64,000 nt of DNA from Paenibacillus castaneae (GTDB taxonomy: Bacteria; Bacillota; Bacilli; Paenibacillales; Paenibacillaceae). Positions 44,023 to 52,999 of the stretch are shown piece after piece. The position numbers were made by a program, and so were the translations under genes. The notes under the pieces were generated by a model. The model was given only the letters and a program-made list of their open reading frames with translations, did not search any database and was not told the origin of the DNA. The stretch is from contig NZ_KZ614144.1 of NCBI RefSeq assembly GCF_002884445.1, forward strand, positions 6,228,920-6,292,919, written 5' to 3'. Position 1 is the first letter of the stretch. Each line of letters begins with the position of its first letter.

Positions 44023-44877
44023 TTAAGCCATATTTTGAAGCAATTCCAACAATCTTTCTAAATCTTGTTTGCTATAGTATTGCAGTTCTATTTTACCTTT
44101 ATCTTTTTGTTGTTTTATTTTAACCGTGGTCTTAAATCGTTCCCGCAACGACTCTTCAAGATGATCAATATACGGATCGCGTTTTTTCTGGTTCGGCTTA
44201 CTTACTTTATCATCCGGCTGCTTGGAATCCAGCTTCTGGATAGCTTCTTCCAACTCACGTACGCTCCACTCCATTGATACGGTAAGATCAGCCAATTCCT
44301 TCTGCACCTTATCATCCTTTATGCCAACCAAAGCTCTTGCATGCCCCATGGAAATTGTTCCACGTGAAACATTGTCTTTGATTTCTGTTGGCAAAGATAA
44401 TAGTCTTACAAAGTTAGCAATGTGCGAACGAGACTTTCCGACTTTCATGGATAGCTCTTCCTGCGTAAGCTTGAATTTATCAATAAGCGCTTGATAAGCA
44501 ATAGCCACTTCAATTGCATTCAGATCTTCCCTTTGAAGATTCTCGATCAAAGCAATTTCCATTACCTGCTGATCTGTAAAGGATCTTACTACAGCGGGGA
44601 TCGTTGGGTTTCCACAATATTGAGATGCACGGAAGCGTCTTTCCCCTGCAATAATCTCATACCCTTTTAACACGGTACGAACGATTATCGGCTGAATAAC
44701 ACCATGCTGTTTAATCGATTCTGCAAGTTCCCTTATCGAATCCTCATCAAACGTTTTTCGAGGTTGATACGGGTTTGGTCTTAATTGGGATAAGGTGATT
44801 TCAATCACTTTGTCATCATCATTTACAGAAAGCGATGGAATAAGAGCATCAAGCCCTCTACCTAGCCGCTTGCTCAT
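44023..44877 (-). CDS. parB: Chromosome-partitioning protein ParB (Spo0J)
   Basis: A 284-residue ParB. The CTP-binding ParB/Srx domain shows LRPNPYQPRKTF and IIAGERRFRASQ; the helix-turn-helix covers KLTQEELSMKVGKSRSHI. The C-terminal dimerisation domain ends in LERLLELLQNM. ParB loads at parS, slides as a CTP clamp and recruits SMC. It overlaps parA by 20 bp, and a parS site lies within its own coding sequence. Confidence 0.96.
   Translation of the reverse strand: MSKRLGRGLDALIPSLSVNDDDKVIEITLSQLRPNPYQPRKTFDEDSIRELAESIKQHGVIQPIIVRTVLKGYEIIAGERRFRASQYCGNPTIPAVVRSFTDQQVMEIALIENLQREDLNAIEVAIAYQALIDKFKLTQEELSMKVGKSRSHIANFVRLLSLPTEIKDNVSRGTISMGHARALVGIKDDKVQKELADLTVSMEWSVRELEEAIQKLDSKQPDDKVSKPNQKKRDPYIDHLEESLRERFKTTVKIKQQKDKGKIELQYYSKQDLERLLELLQNMA
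44356..44371. promoter_or_regulatory. parS site inside parB
   Basis: TGTTCCACGTGAAACA differs from the palindromic consensus TGTTTCACGTGAAACA at one base. It is identical to the form found inside spo0J of Bacillus subtilis. ParB would nucleate here. Confidence 0.93.
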
Positions 44878-45631
44878 ACGTAATCACTTCCTTCGCGAGT
44901 TCAAGATAAACTTCAGCACCTTTAGATCGTGGATCGTATGTGATAATTGCTTGTCCATGTGATGGCGCTTCGCTCAAACGAACGTTGCGCGGAATAATAG
45001 TTTGATATACCTTCTGTTGGAAATACTTTTTAACCTCTTCAATAACTTGAATTCCAAGGTTCGTTCTAGCATCCAGCATTGTTAAGAGTACCCCTTCTAT
45101 TTGAAGAGATGTATTCAAATGCTTCTGAACGAGTCGAACCGTATTTAATAATTGGCTCAATCCTTCGAGAGCATAATATTCACATTGAATAGGAATTAGA
45201 ACGGAATCTGCAGCTGTTAATGAATTAATAGTTAGAATACCAAGTGAAGGTGGACAATCAATAAGAATATAATCAAAGTCATCTTTAACCAAATGCAATG
45301 ATTTCTTCAAACGCAGCTCACGAGATATAGTTGGCACTAATTCAATCTCCGCCCCAGCCAATTGAATAGTAGCAGGGATAATCTTCAAGCCAGGAACACT
45401 TGTCTCAAACATTGCATCCCGTGGATGGACATCGTTAATAAGAACATCATAAATACAATTGTTTACATCTCCTTTGTTGATACCAAGTCCACTAGTTGTA
45501 TTTCCTTGTGGATCAATATCAACAAGCAGCACTCTTCTACCAAGCGATGCGAGACAAGCAGCTAAATTTACAGACGTTGTCGTTTTTCCGACACCGCCCT
45601 TCTGGTTGGCAATAGCAATAATTTTCGACAA
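44858..45631 (-). CDS. parA: Chromosome-partitioning ATPase ParA (Soj)
   Basis: A 257-residue ParA. The deviant Walker A is NQKGGVGKTTTSVNLAACLA and Walker B is YILIDCPPSLG. Soj also controls DnaA: its ATP dimer stimulates and its monomer inhibits initiation in Bacillus. Encoded upstream of and overlapping parB, and about 8.5 kb from oriC. Confidence 0.96.
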   Translation of the reverse strand: MSKIIAIANQKGGVGKTTTSVNLAACLASLGRRVLLVDIDPQGNTTSGLGINKGDVNNCIYDVLINDVHPRDAMFETSVPGLKIIPATIQLAGAEIELVPTISRELRLKKSLHLVKDDFDYILIDCPPSLGILTINSLTAADSVLIPIQCEYYALEGLSQLLNTVRLVQKHLNTSLQIEGVLLTMLDARTNLGIQVIEEVKKYFQQKVYQTIIPRNVRLSEAPSHGQAIITYDPRSKGAEVYLELAKEVITYEQAAR

Positions 45632-45716
45632 AACCGGCTCACCTCTATGTGTACAACGTTTATGTTCTGTTTTTATGTTAGTAGAATATAATGATTAATT
45701 TTCCCAAAATGGCATC

Positions 45717-45737
45717 GCCGTCCTCAGTAAGGACGGC
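45717..45737. repeat. Hairpin in the parA-noc gap
   Basis: GCCGTCCT pairs perfectly with AGGACGGC (5-base loop), followed on the plus strand by AAAAAA. On the transcribed minus strand the T-run precedes the stem, so it is not a terminator there. A second hairpin (GAAAACA with TGTTTTC, 45780-45803) lies nearby. Confidence 0.55.
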
Positions 45738-45822
45738 AAAAAATGGGTATGGATACACTCTTATAATGTAATAAACGATGAAAACAGATAATCGCTTGTT
45801 TTCACCATGTTATAAATGGGTA

Positions 45823-46641
45823 TTATCTTTTGGGGATCTGAATGACTATTTCATAATGATCCTCATGGTCCTTCTCGTTTGTTTTGATCTGTAAACCAGA
45901 ACCAGACACCATTTCAATCGATTGTCTAATGGTATTGAGAGCCAATCGTACATCCTTCGTAAAGGAAATACGCTTTGATTTCTTCAGTTTTGTCGATTCC
46001 TTCAAAAAAGCAATTCTAACTTCTGTTTGCTTTACATTCAGATCTTTTGTAATAATTTCTTCCAAAACCTTAAGCTGCAGCTCTTCATTATCTAATGATA
46101 ATAAAGCTCTAGCATGACGTTCGGTAATTTTTCGTTCCATTAATGCCATCTTAATCGTATCATTCAACATTAATAGCCGCAATTTATTCGCAATAGTTGA
46201 TTGGCTCTTGCCAAGCCGCTGCGCTAGGCTTTCTTGAGTGAGCTGATGAAGCTCAATCAACTTCTGATAAGCAATAGCTTCTTCTATTGCGGACAAGCCT
46301 TCTCGTTGAAGATTCTCTATTAAAGCGATAGAAGCTGTCTGTGAATCGTTAAATTCGCGTACAATACCAGGAATCGTATCATAACCAAGCTTCGTTACAG
46401 CTCGCCACCGACGTTCACCTGCAATAATCTCATATCTGCCATTACGCATACGTACAACAATGGGCTGAATGACACCATGAGTTCTAATCGTTTGGCAAAG
46501 CTCTTCAATTCGATCATCATCAAATATAGTACGCGGTTGAAAAGGACTTGCATCGATTTCATTAATGGGAATTTGCCGCACTTCTTCTTGCGGAATACGC
46601 TGTTCGGACAAGCCGAACAATCGAGAAAATTGTTCCTTCAT
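45823..46641 (-). CDS. noc: Nucleoid occlusion protein Noc
   Basis: Start placed at MKEQFSRLFGLSEQ (46641), which matches the membrane-binding N-terminal helix of Noc; a GTG five codons upstream has no ribosome binding site. About 272 residues. A ParB/Srx CTPase domain (PFQPRTIF, IIAGERRWRAV) and helix-turn-helix (QLTQESLAQRLGKSQSTIAN) are followed by a dimerisation domain. Noc binds its own DNA sites and blocks FtsZ assembly over the nucleoid. It is a paralogue of ParB and lies upstream of parA as in Bacillus. Confidence 0.92.
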   Translation of the reverse strand: MKEQFSRLFGLSEQRIPQEEVRQIPINEIDASPFQPRTIFDDDRIEELCQTIRTHGVIQPIVVRMRNGRYEIIAGERRWRAVTKLGYDTIPGIVREFNDSQTASIALIENLQREGLSAIEEAIAYQKLIELHQLTQESLAQRLGKSQSTIANKLRLLMLNDTIKMALMERKITERHARALLSLDNEELQLKVLEEIITKDLNVKQTEVRIAFLKESTKLKKSKRISFTKDVRLALNTIRQSIEMVSGSGLQIKTNEKDHEDHYEIVIQIPKR

Positions 46642-46656
46642 ATCGATAATTACCAC

Positions 46657-47117
46657 CCGATCATGAGATAAACCTCGTGTTCAACCACTTTCTGGAATTC
46701 ATCTACTACCATCTCCCGACGAAAGCTATGAATTCCACAACAACATAAGCATCGAGTAATAACTCAAGCGAATATTGCCAATTAAAAGCGATTGCAAGGT
46801 TTTGCGACAAACACGCTTCAGCAGAGAGTCTGGTTCATTACCTGTTGTATGAATAGGAATGGCTTGAAATTTTCATGCCTTCATTTTTCAGCTATTAGGT
46901 GAGTATTCATAACAAAAGTCATTTGGTAATGATAGGAATGGATTAACTCCACGATCAAAAGCCCGTGTTATTCGCATGCGATTTCCAAAAGGTATTCCAG
47001 TCACTTCATATAATCTATTCATTCGACTATTGTTAAACGATCTCCTGCTTGACACCTGTCTTCAACACATAATTGTTAGATTAAAATCGTGTACAAATAA
47101 TTTACTGTACGTATAAA
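46657..47117. other. Gene-free gap between rsmG and noc
   Basis: About 460 bp with only short, interrupted frames on both strands and no named RNA structure. It presumably carries the noc promoter. A parS site closes it at the rsmG end. It may contain the remains of a lost gene, but nothing is recognisable. Confidence 0.6.
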
Positions 47118-47133
47118 TGTTTCACGTGGAACA
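47118..47133. promoter_or_regulatory. parS site beside rsmG
   Basis: TGTTTCACGTGGAACA has one difference from the parS consensus palindrome. It lies 8 bp past the rsmG stop codon, outside coding sequence and about 2.7 kb from the parS inside parB. Confidence 0.9.
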
Positions 47134-47141
47134 AAACCATT

Positions 47142-47864
47142 CTAAATAAGCGGCTGCTTTAGAGGAGTGCCTGCTTTTCTAGGGTATTTACGGGGTGTAG
47201 CGTCCAGCTTTTCTATTAATACAATATGACGTTCAGATTGCTCATTAGGAAGAGAAAGCTGATGCTGTGATTTAATTTTACTTTTCAATTCTTTCAAGCT
47301 AAAAGAAGCTTCACGAACTTCTTCATCTGACTGCGAACCTTTCATCGCGGCAAAAAGACCGCCCTTCCTAACGAAAGGTAAACAAAACTCATTCAAAACG
47401 TTAAGCCTAGCAACCGCACGAGCTGTAACCAAATCATAGCCATCTCGATGTGCAGGCAATTGTGCAACATCCTCAGCACGTCCGTGTATGCAAAGTACGT
47501 CCTCAAGCTGAAGCTGATCCTTTAGATGAGTAAGAAATTGTATTCTTTTATTCAAAGAATCAACAATCATAACCTTCAAGTGGGGAAAGCATATTTTTAA
47601 CGGGATGCTCGGAAAGCCCGCCCCAGACCCGATATCAGCAATGTTTCGCACATTACTCATGTTAACAAAAAAAGAAAGAGAGGCGGAATCGAAAAAATGT
47701 TTTTCATATACCGCATCTCTCTCGGTAATGCCAGTTAAGTTCATTTTTTCATTCCACTCAACAAGAAGACGATAATAGAGTTCGAATTGATCCAGCTGTC
47801 TGGCAGAGAGTGGAATCCCACTCTCCTCCATTCTCTTTGTAAACCATAACAAAGTTTCATCCAT
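47142..47864 (-). CDS. rsmG: 16S rRNA (guanine527-N7)-methyltransferase RsmG (GidB)
   Basis: A 240-residue Rossmann methyltransferase. NIADIGSGAGFPSIPLKICF is the SAM-binding motif; VTARAVARLN and MNLTGI are typical GidB segments. It methylates G527 of 16S rRNA; loss gives low-level streptomycin resistance in other bacteria. It lies 1 bp after mnmG in the mnmE-mnmG-rsmG operon. Confidence 0.95.
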   Translation of the reverse strand: MDETLLWFTKRMEESGIPLSARQLDQFELYYRLLVEWNEKMNLTGITERDAVYEKHFFDSASLSFFVNMSNVRNIADIGSGAGFPSIPLKICFPHLKVMIVDSLNKRIQFLTHLKDQLQLEDVLCIHGRAEDVAQLPAHRDGYDLVTARAVARLNVLNEFCLPFVRKGGLFAAMKGSQSDEEVREASFSLKELKSKIKSQHQLSLPNEQSERHIVLIEKLDATPRKYPRKAGTPLKQPLI

Positions 47865-47865
47865 A

Positions 47866-49755
47866 TTATGAACCTCTCGCAGCAGTTACTCGGTTGTAAT
47901 GTTCTAAATATACAAGAAGTATAGAAATATCAGCAGGTGTTACACCTGCAATACGAGAAGCTTGACCAATGGATAGAGGTCTGATCAAAGCAAGCTTTTG
48001 TTTTGCCTCTGACGCCAAGCTGTGAACATCACTATAATCTATATCGTCAGGTATACGCTTTTTCTCCATTTTGTTTAATCGAGCGACCTGAACCAGCTGT
48101 TTTTCAATATAGCCCTCATACTTAATTTGTATTTCAACCTGTTCTTTCATTTCTTCTGTCATCTCCGGTACAGATGGAACGACCGTTTCGAGCATCGCAT
48201 ACGTTACTTCCGGACGGCGAAGCAATGATAAAGCATCCGTACCATTTGTCATGGCTGCCGTGCCTGCCGCAGTTAACATTTCATTTACTTCATCTGGCTT
48301 CACTTTTATACCGCGTAAACGCTCAATATCGAGCTCAACAAGCTCTTTCTTGCGTAAAAACTTATTATAGCGTTCTTCCGAAATAAGTCCGATCTCATAA
48401 CCGGTTGGTGTAAGACGCATATCAGCATTGTCATGACGAAGCAGCAAGCGATACTCTGCTCTTGAAGTAAGCAAACGATAAGGATCATTTGTCCCTTTAG
48501 TAACCAAGTCGTCAATCATTACACCGATATATCCTTCAGCCCGTCCTATTATGATTGGTTCTTTACCTTGCACTTTACGAGCAGCATTAATGCCTGCGAT
48601 AACACCTTGGCCTGCTGCTTCTTCATATCCTGACGTTCCGTTAATTTGTCCAGCTGTGAATAAACCGTCAATCACCTTTGTCTCCAAAGACGGCCATAAC
48701 TGAGTTGGAACAACCGCATCATATTCAATGGCATAACCATTTCTCATAATCTCAGCTTTTTCCAAACCTGGAACAGAACGCACAATTCCGAGCTGTACAT
48801 CCTCTGGCATACTTGTCGAAAGGCCTTGCACATAGTACTCAGACGTATTCTTGCCTTCCGGCTCTAAGAAAATCTGATGCTTCGGCTTATCAGCAAAGCG
48901 TACAATTTTATCCTCAATAGAAGGACAATATCTTGGCCCAGTGCCTTCGATCGCACCCGAGAACATAGGAGCACGGTGTAGATTACTATTAATAATTTTG
49001 TGTGTATCTTCTGACGTATACGTCAGCCAACAAGGCAGCTGCTCATTATTCGAAGACTCAGTTTCATGCGAGAAAAACTTTGGTTTCTCATCGCCAGGTT
49101 GAATCTCTGTTTTGGAGAAATCAATTGTATCTTTATGCACGCGCGGAGGTGTTCCAGTCTTAAAGCGTACGAGCTCTAGACCGTGTTCCTTCAAGCTTGC
49201 AGCCAATTTTACCGAAGGCTGTTGATTATTAGGGCCGCTCTCGTACATCAATTCGCCCATAATTATTTTACCGCGCAAATAAGTTCCTGTCGTTACTACG
49301 ACTGTACGCGAACGATATTCTGCACCTGTTTTCGTAATAATGCCGACGCATTTGCCATCCTCTACAATTAGCTCTTCTGCCATACCTTGGCGAAGCGTTA
49401 AGCGAGGTGTTTCTTCAATCGTCTTCTTCATTTCATACTGATAATCGACTTTGTCTGCTTGCGCACGCAATGCATGCACAGCAGGGCCTTTACCCGTATT
49501 TAGCATCCTCATTTGTATAAATGTCTTGTCAATATTCCGGCCCATTTCACCGCCAAGCGCATCAATTTCCCGCACCACATGCCCTTTCGCAGGACCACCG
49601 ATAGATGGATTACATGGCATAAATGCCACCATATCCAAATTTATTGTCAGCAGAAGCGTCTCACAGCCCATACGTGCAGCTGCAAGCGCGGACTCACAGC
49701 CCGCATGCCCCGCTCCAATGACGATAACGTCATATTGTCCAGCTAAATATCCCAT
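47866..49755 (-). CDS. mnmG: tRNA uridine-5-carboxymethylaminomethyl(34) synthesis enzyme MnmG (GidA)
   Basis: A 629-residue FAD enzyme. VIVIGAGHAGCESALAAARM is the dinucleotide-binding motif; PCNPSIGGPAKGHVVREIDA and GLFTAGQINGTSGYEEAAGQ are GidA signatures. With MnmE it modifies wobble U34 of several tRNAs using methylene-THF, FAD and GTP. A hairpin array lies between it and mnmE, directly abutting its Shine-Dalgarno (AGGAGGG). Confidence 0.96.
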   Translation of the reverse strand: MGYLAGQYDVIVIGAGHAGCESALAAARMGCETLLLTINLDMVAFMPCNPSIGGPAKGHVVREIDALGGEMGRNIDKTFIQMRMLNTGKGPAVHALRAQADKVDYQYEMKKTIEETPRLTLRQGMAEELIVEDGKCVGIITKTGAEYRSRTVVVTTGTYLRGKIIMGELMYESGPNNQQPSVKLAASLKEHGLELVRFKTGTPPRVHKDTIDFSKTEIQPGDEKPKFFSHETESSNNEQLPCWLTYTSEDTHKIINSNLHRAPMFSGAIEGTGPRYCPSIEDKIVRFADKPKHQIFLEPEGKNTSEYYVQGLSTSMPEDVQLGIVRSVPGLEKAEIMRNGYAIEYDAVVPTQLWPSLETKVIDGLFTAGQINGTSGYEEAAGQGVIAGINAARKVQGKEPIIIGRAEGYIGVMIDDLVTKGTNDPYRLLTSRAEYRLLLRHDNADMRLTPTGYEIGLISEERYNKFLRKKELVELDIERLRGIKVKPDEVNEMLTAAGTAAMTNGTDALSLLRRPEVTYAMLETVVPSVPEMTEEMKEQVEIQIKYEGYIEKQLVQVARLNKMEKKRIPDDIDYSDVHSLASEAKQKLALIRPLSIGQASRIAGVTPADISILLVYLEHYNRVTAARGS

Positions 49756-49770
49756 TGTCCTTTTCCCTCC

Positions 49771-49907
49771 TAAAGGTTTTCGAAGAAAACCACTTCGTAA
49801 GCATAAGCCAAGGTTTGCGATGCAAACCTACTACGTAAGCATAAACTAAGGTTTTCGAAGAAAACCTACTACTTTCTATGAATAATCAAAGCTTGCACGG
49901 CAAGCCT
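49771..49907 (-). repeat. Tandem array of ~39-nt hairpin repeats between mnmE and mnmG
   Basis: Three units plus a divergent fourth, related to the array at 21064-21204. Read on the minus strand the units contain GCTTACGAAGT blocks and inverted repeats: AGGTTTTC-TTC-GAAAACCT, AGGTTTGC-ATC-GCAAACCT, then GGTTTTC-TTC-GAAAACC nearest mnmG. The fourth (GCTTGC-CGT-GCAAGC) lies toward mnmE. The stem bases differ from the first array in pairs that keep the helix intact. The last hairpin directly abuts the mnmG ribosome binding site. Confidence 0.9.
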
Positions 49908-49914
49908 CGATCTC

Positions 49915-51294
49915 TTATTTCCCTAAGCAAAACTGTGAAAAAATTTGATCGATCAAAGAATCCCCAGCCTCATCGCCCAAAATCTCGCCAAGTGATTCCC
50001 ATGCTGAACGTGCATCTATTTGAATAAGGTCAATCGGAATTCCAGCATCTGAAGCTTCAATCGCATCAACTAACGATTGCCTAGCTCGCTTCAGCAACGA
50101 GATATGTCGGACATTGCTGACATATGTCAAATCATTGGATTCCAGCTGTCCCTCAAAAAACATTTCGCTAATCGTACGTTCTAACCGATCTAGTCCATCT
50201 TCCTCTAATACGGACATTCGCACAATGGAATCTGCTGGAATAGCTTCCTCCACCACCTCAATTTCTAATTGACGCGGCAAATCAGTCTTATTCACAATAG
50301 CAATGACAGGACGATCCTTTAACTGCTTCAGCAGCTCGATATCGTCATCCTGTAGCGGCTCATTGTAATTCAATACAAATAAAATCAGGTCCGCTTCTTC
50401 AAGCGCATTGCGCGAGCGTTCAACACCGATCCGCTCTACCACATCACTTGTTTCCCTAATCCCCGCTGTGTCGAGCAGACGAAGAGGAATCCCGTTCAAT
50501 GCTACAAACTGTTCAATAACATCCCTTGTCGTACCAGGTATATCCGTAACGATTGCTTTATTCTCCTGCGTCAGTACATTCATAAGCGATGATTTACCGA
50601 CATTTGGTCTTCCAACAATAGCCGTTACAATACCTTCTCTTAATATTTTTCCTTCATTTGCTGTTTTCAACAGCCGATCTATTTCATCAATAGCAGAATC
50701 GCATTGGTCACGAATAAATAAATTCGTCATTTCCTCTACGTCATGCTCCGGATAATCAATATTCACTTCGATATGGGCAAGCAGCTCAATAACGGTCTGC
50801 CGGAGTGCTTTTATTCGCTTCGAGAGCACTCCCTCCGATTGCTTCCGAGCGACCGAGAAAGCTCGATCCGATTTGGAACGAATTAAATCAATAACCGCTT
50901 CAGCCTGCATGAGATCGATCCGGCCATTAAGAAATGCTCTCTTCGTAAATTCACCTGGCTCAGCCGTTCGGAATCCATCTTGCTGCAGGACAACATCCAA
51001 AACCTTTTTAACGGCTATTACACCGCCATGCGCATTTATTTCGACAACGTCCTCAGCCGTAAAGGAACGGGGTCCACGCATCAACGTAACGAGCACCTCT
51101 TCCACATCGTCCCCTGTTTTCGGATCAACGATATGGCCATAGTGGAGCGTATGTGTGTCCGCATCCTTCAAGCTGATTTTTGAACGAAAAATTTGTGCGA
51201 TCCCTTCTATTGCATCGGGTCCGCTTATACGAATAATCGCAATGCCGCCTTCACCTACTGCTGTCGAAATGGCTGCAATCGTATCATGTACCAT
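49915..51294 (-). CDS. mnmE: tRNA modification GTPase MnmE (TrmE)
   Basis: A 459-residue protein: an N-terminal THF-binding domain (DTIAAISTAVGEGGIAIIRI), a helical domain and an inserted G domain (GRPNVGKSSLMNVL, DIPGTTRDVIEQ, NKTDL), ending in the conserved FSQFCLGK with the essential Cys. A potassium-activated GTPase, it forms a complex with MnmG for wobble-uridine modification. A terminator lies upstream, so it starts a new transcript separate from yidC-jag. Confidence 0.96.
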   Translation of the reverse strand: MVHDTIAAISTAVGEGGIAIIRISGPDAIEGIAQIFRSKISLKDADTHTLHYGHIVDPKTGDDVEEVLVTLMRGPRSFTAEDVVEINAHGGVIAVKKVLDVVLQQDGFRTAEPGEFTKRAFLNGRIDLMQAEAVIDLIRSKSDRAFSVARKQSEGVLSKRIKALRQTVIELLAHIEVNIDYPEHDVEEMTNLFIRDQCDSAIDEIDRLLKTANEGKILREGIVTAIVGRPNVGKSSLMNVLTQENKAIVTDIPGTTRDVIEQFVALNGIPLRLLDTAGIRETSDVVERIGVERSRNALEEADLILFVLNYNEPLQDDDIELLKQLKDRPVIAIVNKTDLPRQLEIEVVEEAIPADSIVRMSVLEEDGLDRLERTISEMFFEGQLESNDLTYVSNVRHISLLKRARQSLVDAIEASDAGIPIDLIQIDARSAWESLGEILGDEAGDSLIDQIFSQFCLGK

Positions 51295-51318
51295 CGGTAT
51301 TCAGCACCTCTCAAATGG

Positions 51319-51351
51319 AAAAACAGCAATGACCATAATGAGCCATTGCTG
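51319..51351 (-). terminator. Terminator of the yidC-jag operon
   Basis: On the minus strand CAGCAATG pairs with CATTGCTG across a 12-base loop, followed by five T. It lies 40 bp past the jag stop and 25 bp before the mnmE start. Confidence 0.88.
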
Positions 51352-51390
51352 CGTATAGCATATAAAATCTTAAATTTTTGTATGCCGGTT

Positions 51391-52014
51391 TTATGATCTT
51401 AATGCAATAACTACACGCCTGTTCGGCTCATCGCCTTTACTGAACGTTTTCACTTTAGGATGGTTTTGAAGCTGCGAATGAATAACCTTCCGCTCATGCG
51501 GTGACATCGGCTCTAGGACAACCTCTTTCCTAGTCCGAATGACACGGCCTGCTAGTCGATCCGATAAATCCGCTAGCGTCTTGCGGCGGCGTTCCCGAAA
51601 ATCTTCTGCATCTAGCACGATACGCAAATGACTGTCTGAGTAACGATTAGCCACAATATTAACTAAGTACTGTAGTGCATCCAGCGTTTGTCCGCGACGT
51701 CCAATCAGCATACCAAGGTCTCCGCTGCCCGATACGGCCAGATGAGTCCCTTCCCTCGTTTGCTTTCGATCAATGTTCACTTGCAGCCCCATAGAACCTG
51801 CCACCTCACGAAGAAAATTCTCCGCTTCCTGTGTTGGGTCGGGAATAAGCTCAAGCTCAACTTTCGCTTCCTTAGCACCGAACAGCCCCAAGAAACCTTT
51901 GGAGGGCTGTTCAAGCACAACTGTTTTTACACGGTCTTCAGTCACTTGCAATTGTGATAATCCATTACGCAAAGCATCGTCTATCGTCTTGCCTGATGCG
52001 ATGATTTTCTTCAT
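51391..52014 (-). CDS. jag: RNA-binding protein Jag (KhpB, SpoIIIJ-associated)
   Basis: A 207-residue protein: Jag-N domain (residues 1-50, MKKIIASGKTIDDALRNGLS), linker, KH domain (GMLIGRRGQTLDALQYLVNI) and R3H domain (MSPHERKVIHSQLQNH, then GDEPNRRVVI). It binds RNA with KhpA and influences cell elongation and wall synthesis. ATGA overlap with yidC couples the two. Confidence 0.95.
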   Translation of the reverse strand: MKKIIASGKTIDDALRNGLSQLQVTEDRVKTVVLEQPSKGFLGLFGAKEAKVELELIPDPTQEAENFLREVAGSMGLQVNIDRKQTREGTHLAVSGSGDLGMLIGRRGQTLDALQYLVNIVANRYSDSHLRIVLDAEDFRERRRKTLADLSDRLAGRVIRTRKEVVLEPMSPHERKVIHSQLQNHPKVKTFSKGDEPNRRVVIALRS

Positions 52015-52790
52015 TTCGCGAGGGCCCCCTTACCCTTATCAGCGTTACGAACGTATAGGAAGTAGTTTTGAGTAATTGTGTAAATGTTGCTATATACCCA
52101 ATACAGCGGAAGAGCTGCAGGGAAGGAAAGGGCCATGACAAAGATAAGCACTGGGAATATAGCCAGCATCATACCCATACCAGGCATTGTTTGTGTTTGT
52201 TGCTTTTGCATCATTTTGGACTGGATGAAAGTCGTTGCAGCAGCGAGAATCGGAAGAATATAATACGGATCCTTCTCACCAAGCTGGAGCCACAGGAATG
52301 TATGCTCACGAATATCCGGATTTTTGTAAATCGAATTGTACAATGCAATGAAAATAGGCATTTGAACAAGCAGCGGCAAACAGCCCGCCATCGGATTTAC
52401 TTGATGCGTTTGGAACAGCTTCATCGTTTCCTCTTGCTGTTTTTTCGGATCGTCTTTGTATTTCTTTTTAATTTCAGCCATTTCCGGCTGAAGTTTCTGC
52501 ATTGCCTTTGAACTGCGATATTGCTTCAGCGTTAATGGTAAAATCAACGTTCTTACAATAATCGTCAGGAGCAAAATAGCAAGCCCATACGAATCGCCAA
52601 ACCATTTAGCGAAAGTATCGAGCGTAATTGCAAAATAGTAGACGACATTTTTCTCCCAGAAGTTACCGTTCAATAACTCAGCGGTCTCCGTCGTCTTTGT
52701 CGCAGGAGCGCCACAACCAGCAAGCACGCCCATCAACAAAACAAGACCAATTACTAAAATCCATTTCTTGTTTTTAGTCCAAAACAACAA
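52011..52790 (-). CDS. yidC: Membrane protein insertase YidC (SpoIIIJ/OxaA type), lipoprotein
   Basis: A 259-residue YidC1-type insertase. The lipobox is LMGVLAGC with Cys26 lipidated, as in SpoIIIJ. Five membrane helices and the conserved Arg in the groove (IVRTLILPLTLKQYRSSKAM) are visible, with GCLPLLVQMPIFIALYNSIY. It inserts membrane proteins with or without Sec and, in spore formers, supports SpoIIIAE assembly. Its own extended -10 promoter lies about 100 bp upstream. Confidence 0.95.
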   Translation of the reverse strand: MLFWTKNKKWILVIGLVLLMGVLAGCGAPATKTTETAELLNGNFWEKNVVYYFAITLDTFAKWFGDSYGLAILLLTIIVRTLILPLTLKQYRSSKAMQKLQPEMAEIKKKYKDDPKKQQEETMKLFQTHQVNPMAGCLPLLVQMPIFIALYNSIYKNPDIREHTFLWLQLGEKDPYYILPILAAATTFIQSKMMQKQQTQTMPGMGMMLAIFPVLIFVMALSFPAALPLYWVYSNIYTITQNYFLYVRNADKGKGALAK

Positions 52791-52820
52791 TAAAACTCCT
52801 CTCTGAGAGCAATCACATCA

Positions 52821-52839
52821 AGCGTAAGCGGCTTACGCT
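52821..52839. repeat. Perfect 8-bp palindrome between yidC and its promoter
   Basis: AGCGTAAG and CTTACGCT flank a 3-base loop in the yidC leader, 30 bp before the start codon. No T-run follows on the minus strand. It shares a GCTTAC/GTAAGC core with the hairpin arrays elsewhere in the window but lacks the rest of their unit. Confidence 0.65.
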
Positions 52840-52886
52840 GAAATCAAGCGGCGCACCATTCGCTTCACGGTATATTTTCATTCTAG

Positions 52887-52895
52887 ACTATACCA
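52887..52895 (-). promoter_or_regulatory. Extended -10 promoter of yidC-jag
   Basis: On the minus strand TGG-TATAGT forms an extended -10 element; the -35 region (TTTCTT at 17 bp) is weak. It lies in the 209-bp rnpA-yidC gap, so yidC need not depend on read-through from rnpA. Confidence 0.6.
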
Positions 52896-52999
52896 TATTT
52901 TATGGGACAAAGAAACAAGAAGCATGTCCATGCATCCGCTTTCTTCAATCTCATCTATCAGCGTTTTTTGAAAACACAAAGTAAGCACGCTGATTAGAG

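Noticed and set aside
45717..45803. Two hairpins as terminators of noc
   Set aside because: On the transcribed minus strand the T-runs lie before the stems rather than after; termination is not supported.
52821..52839. A third copy of the hairpin repeat family upstream of yidC
   Set aside because: It shares only the GCTTAC/GTAAGC core; the rest of the unit and the tandem layout are missing.
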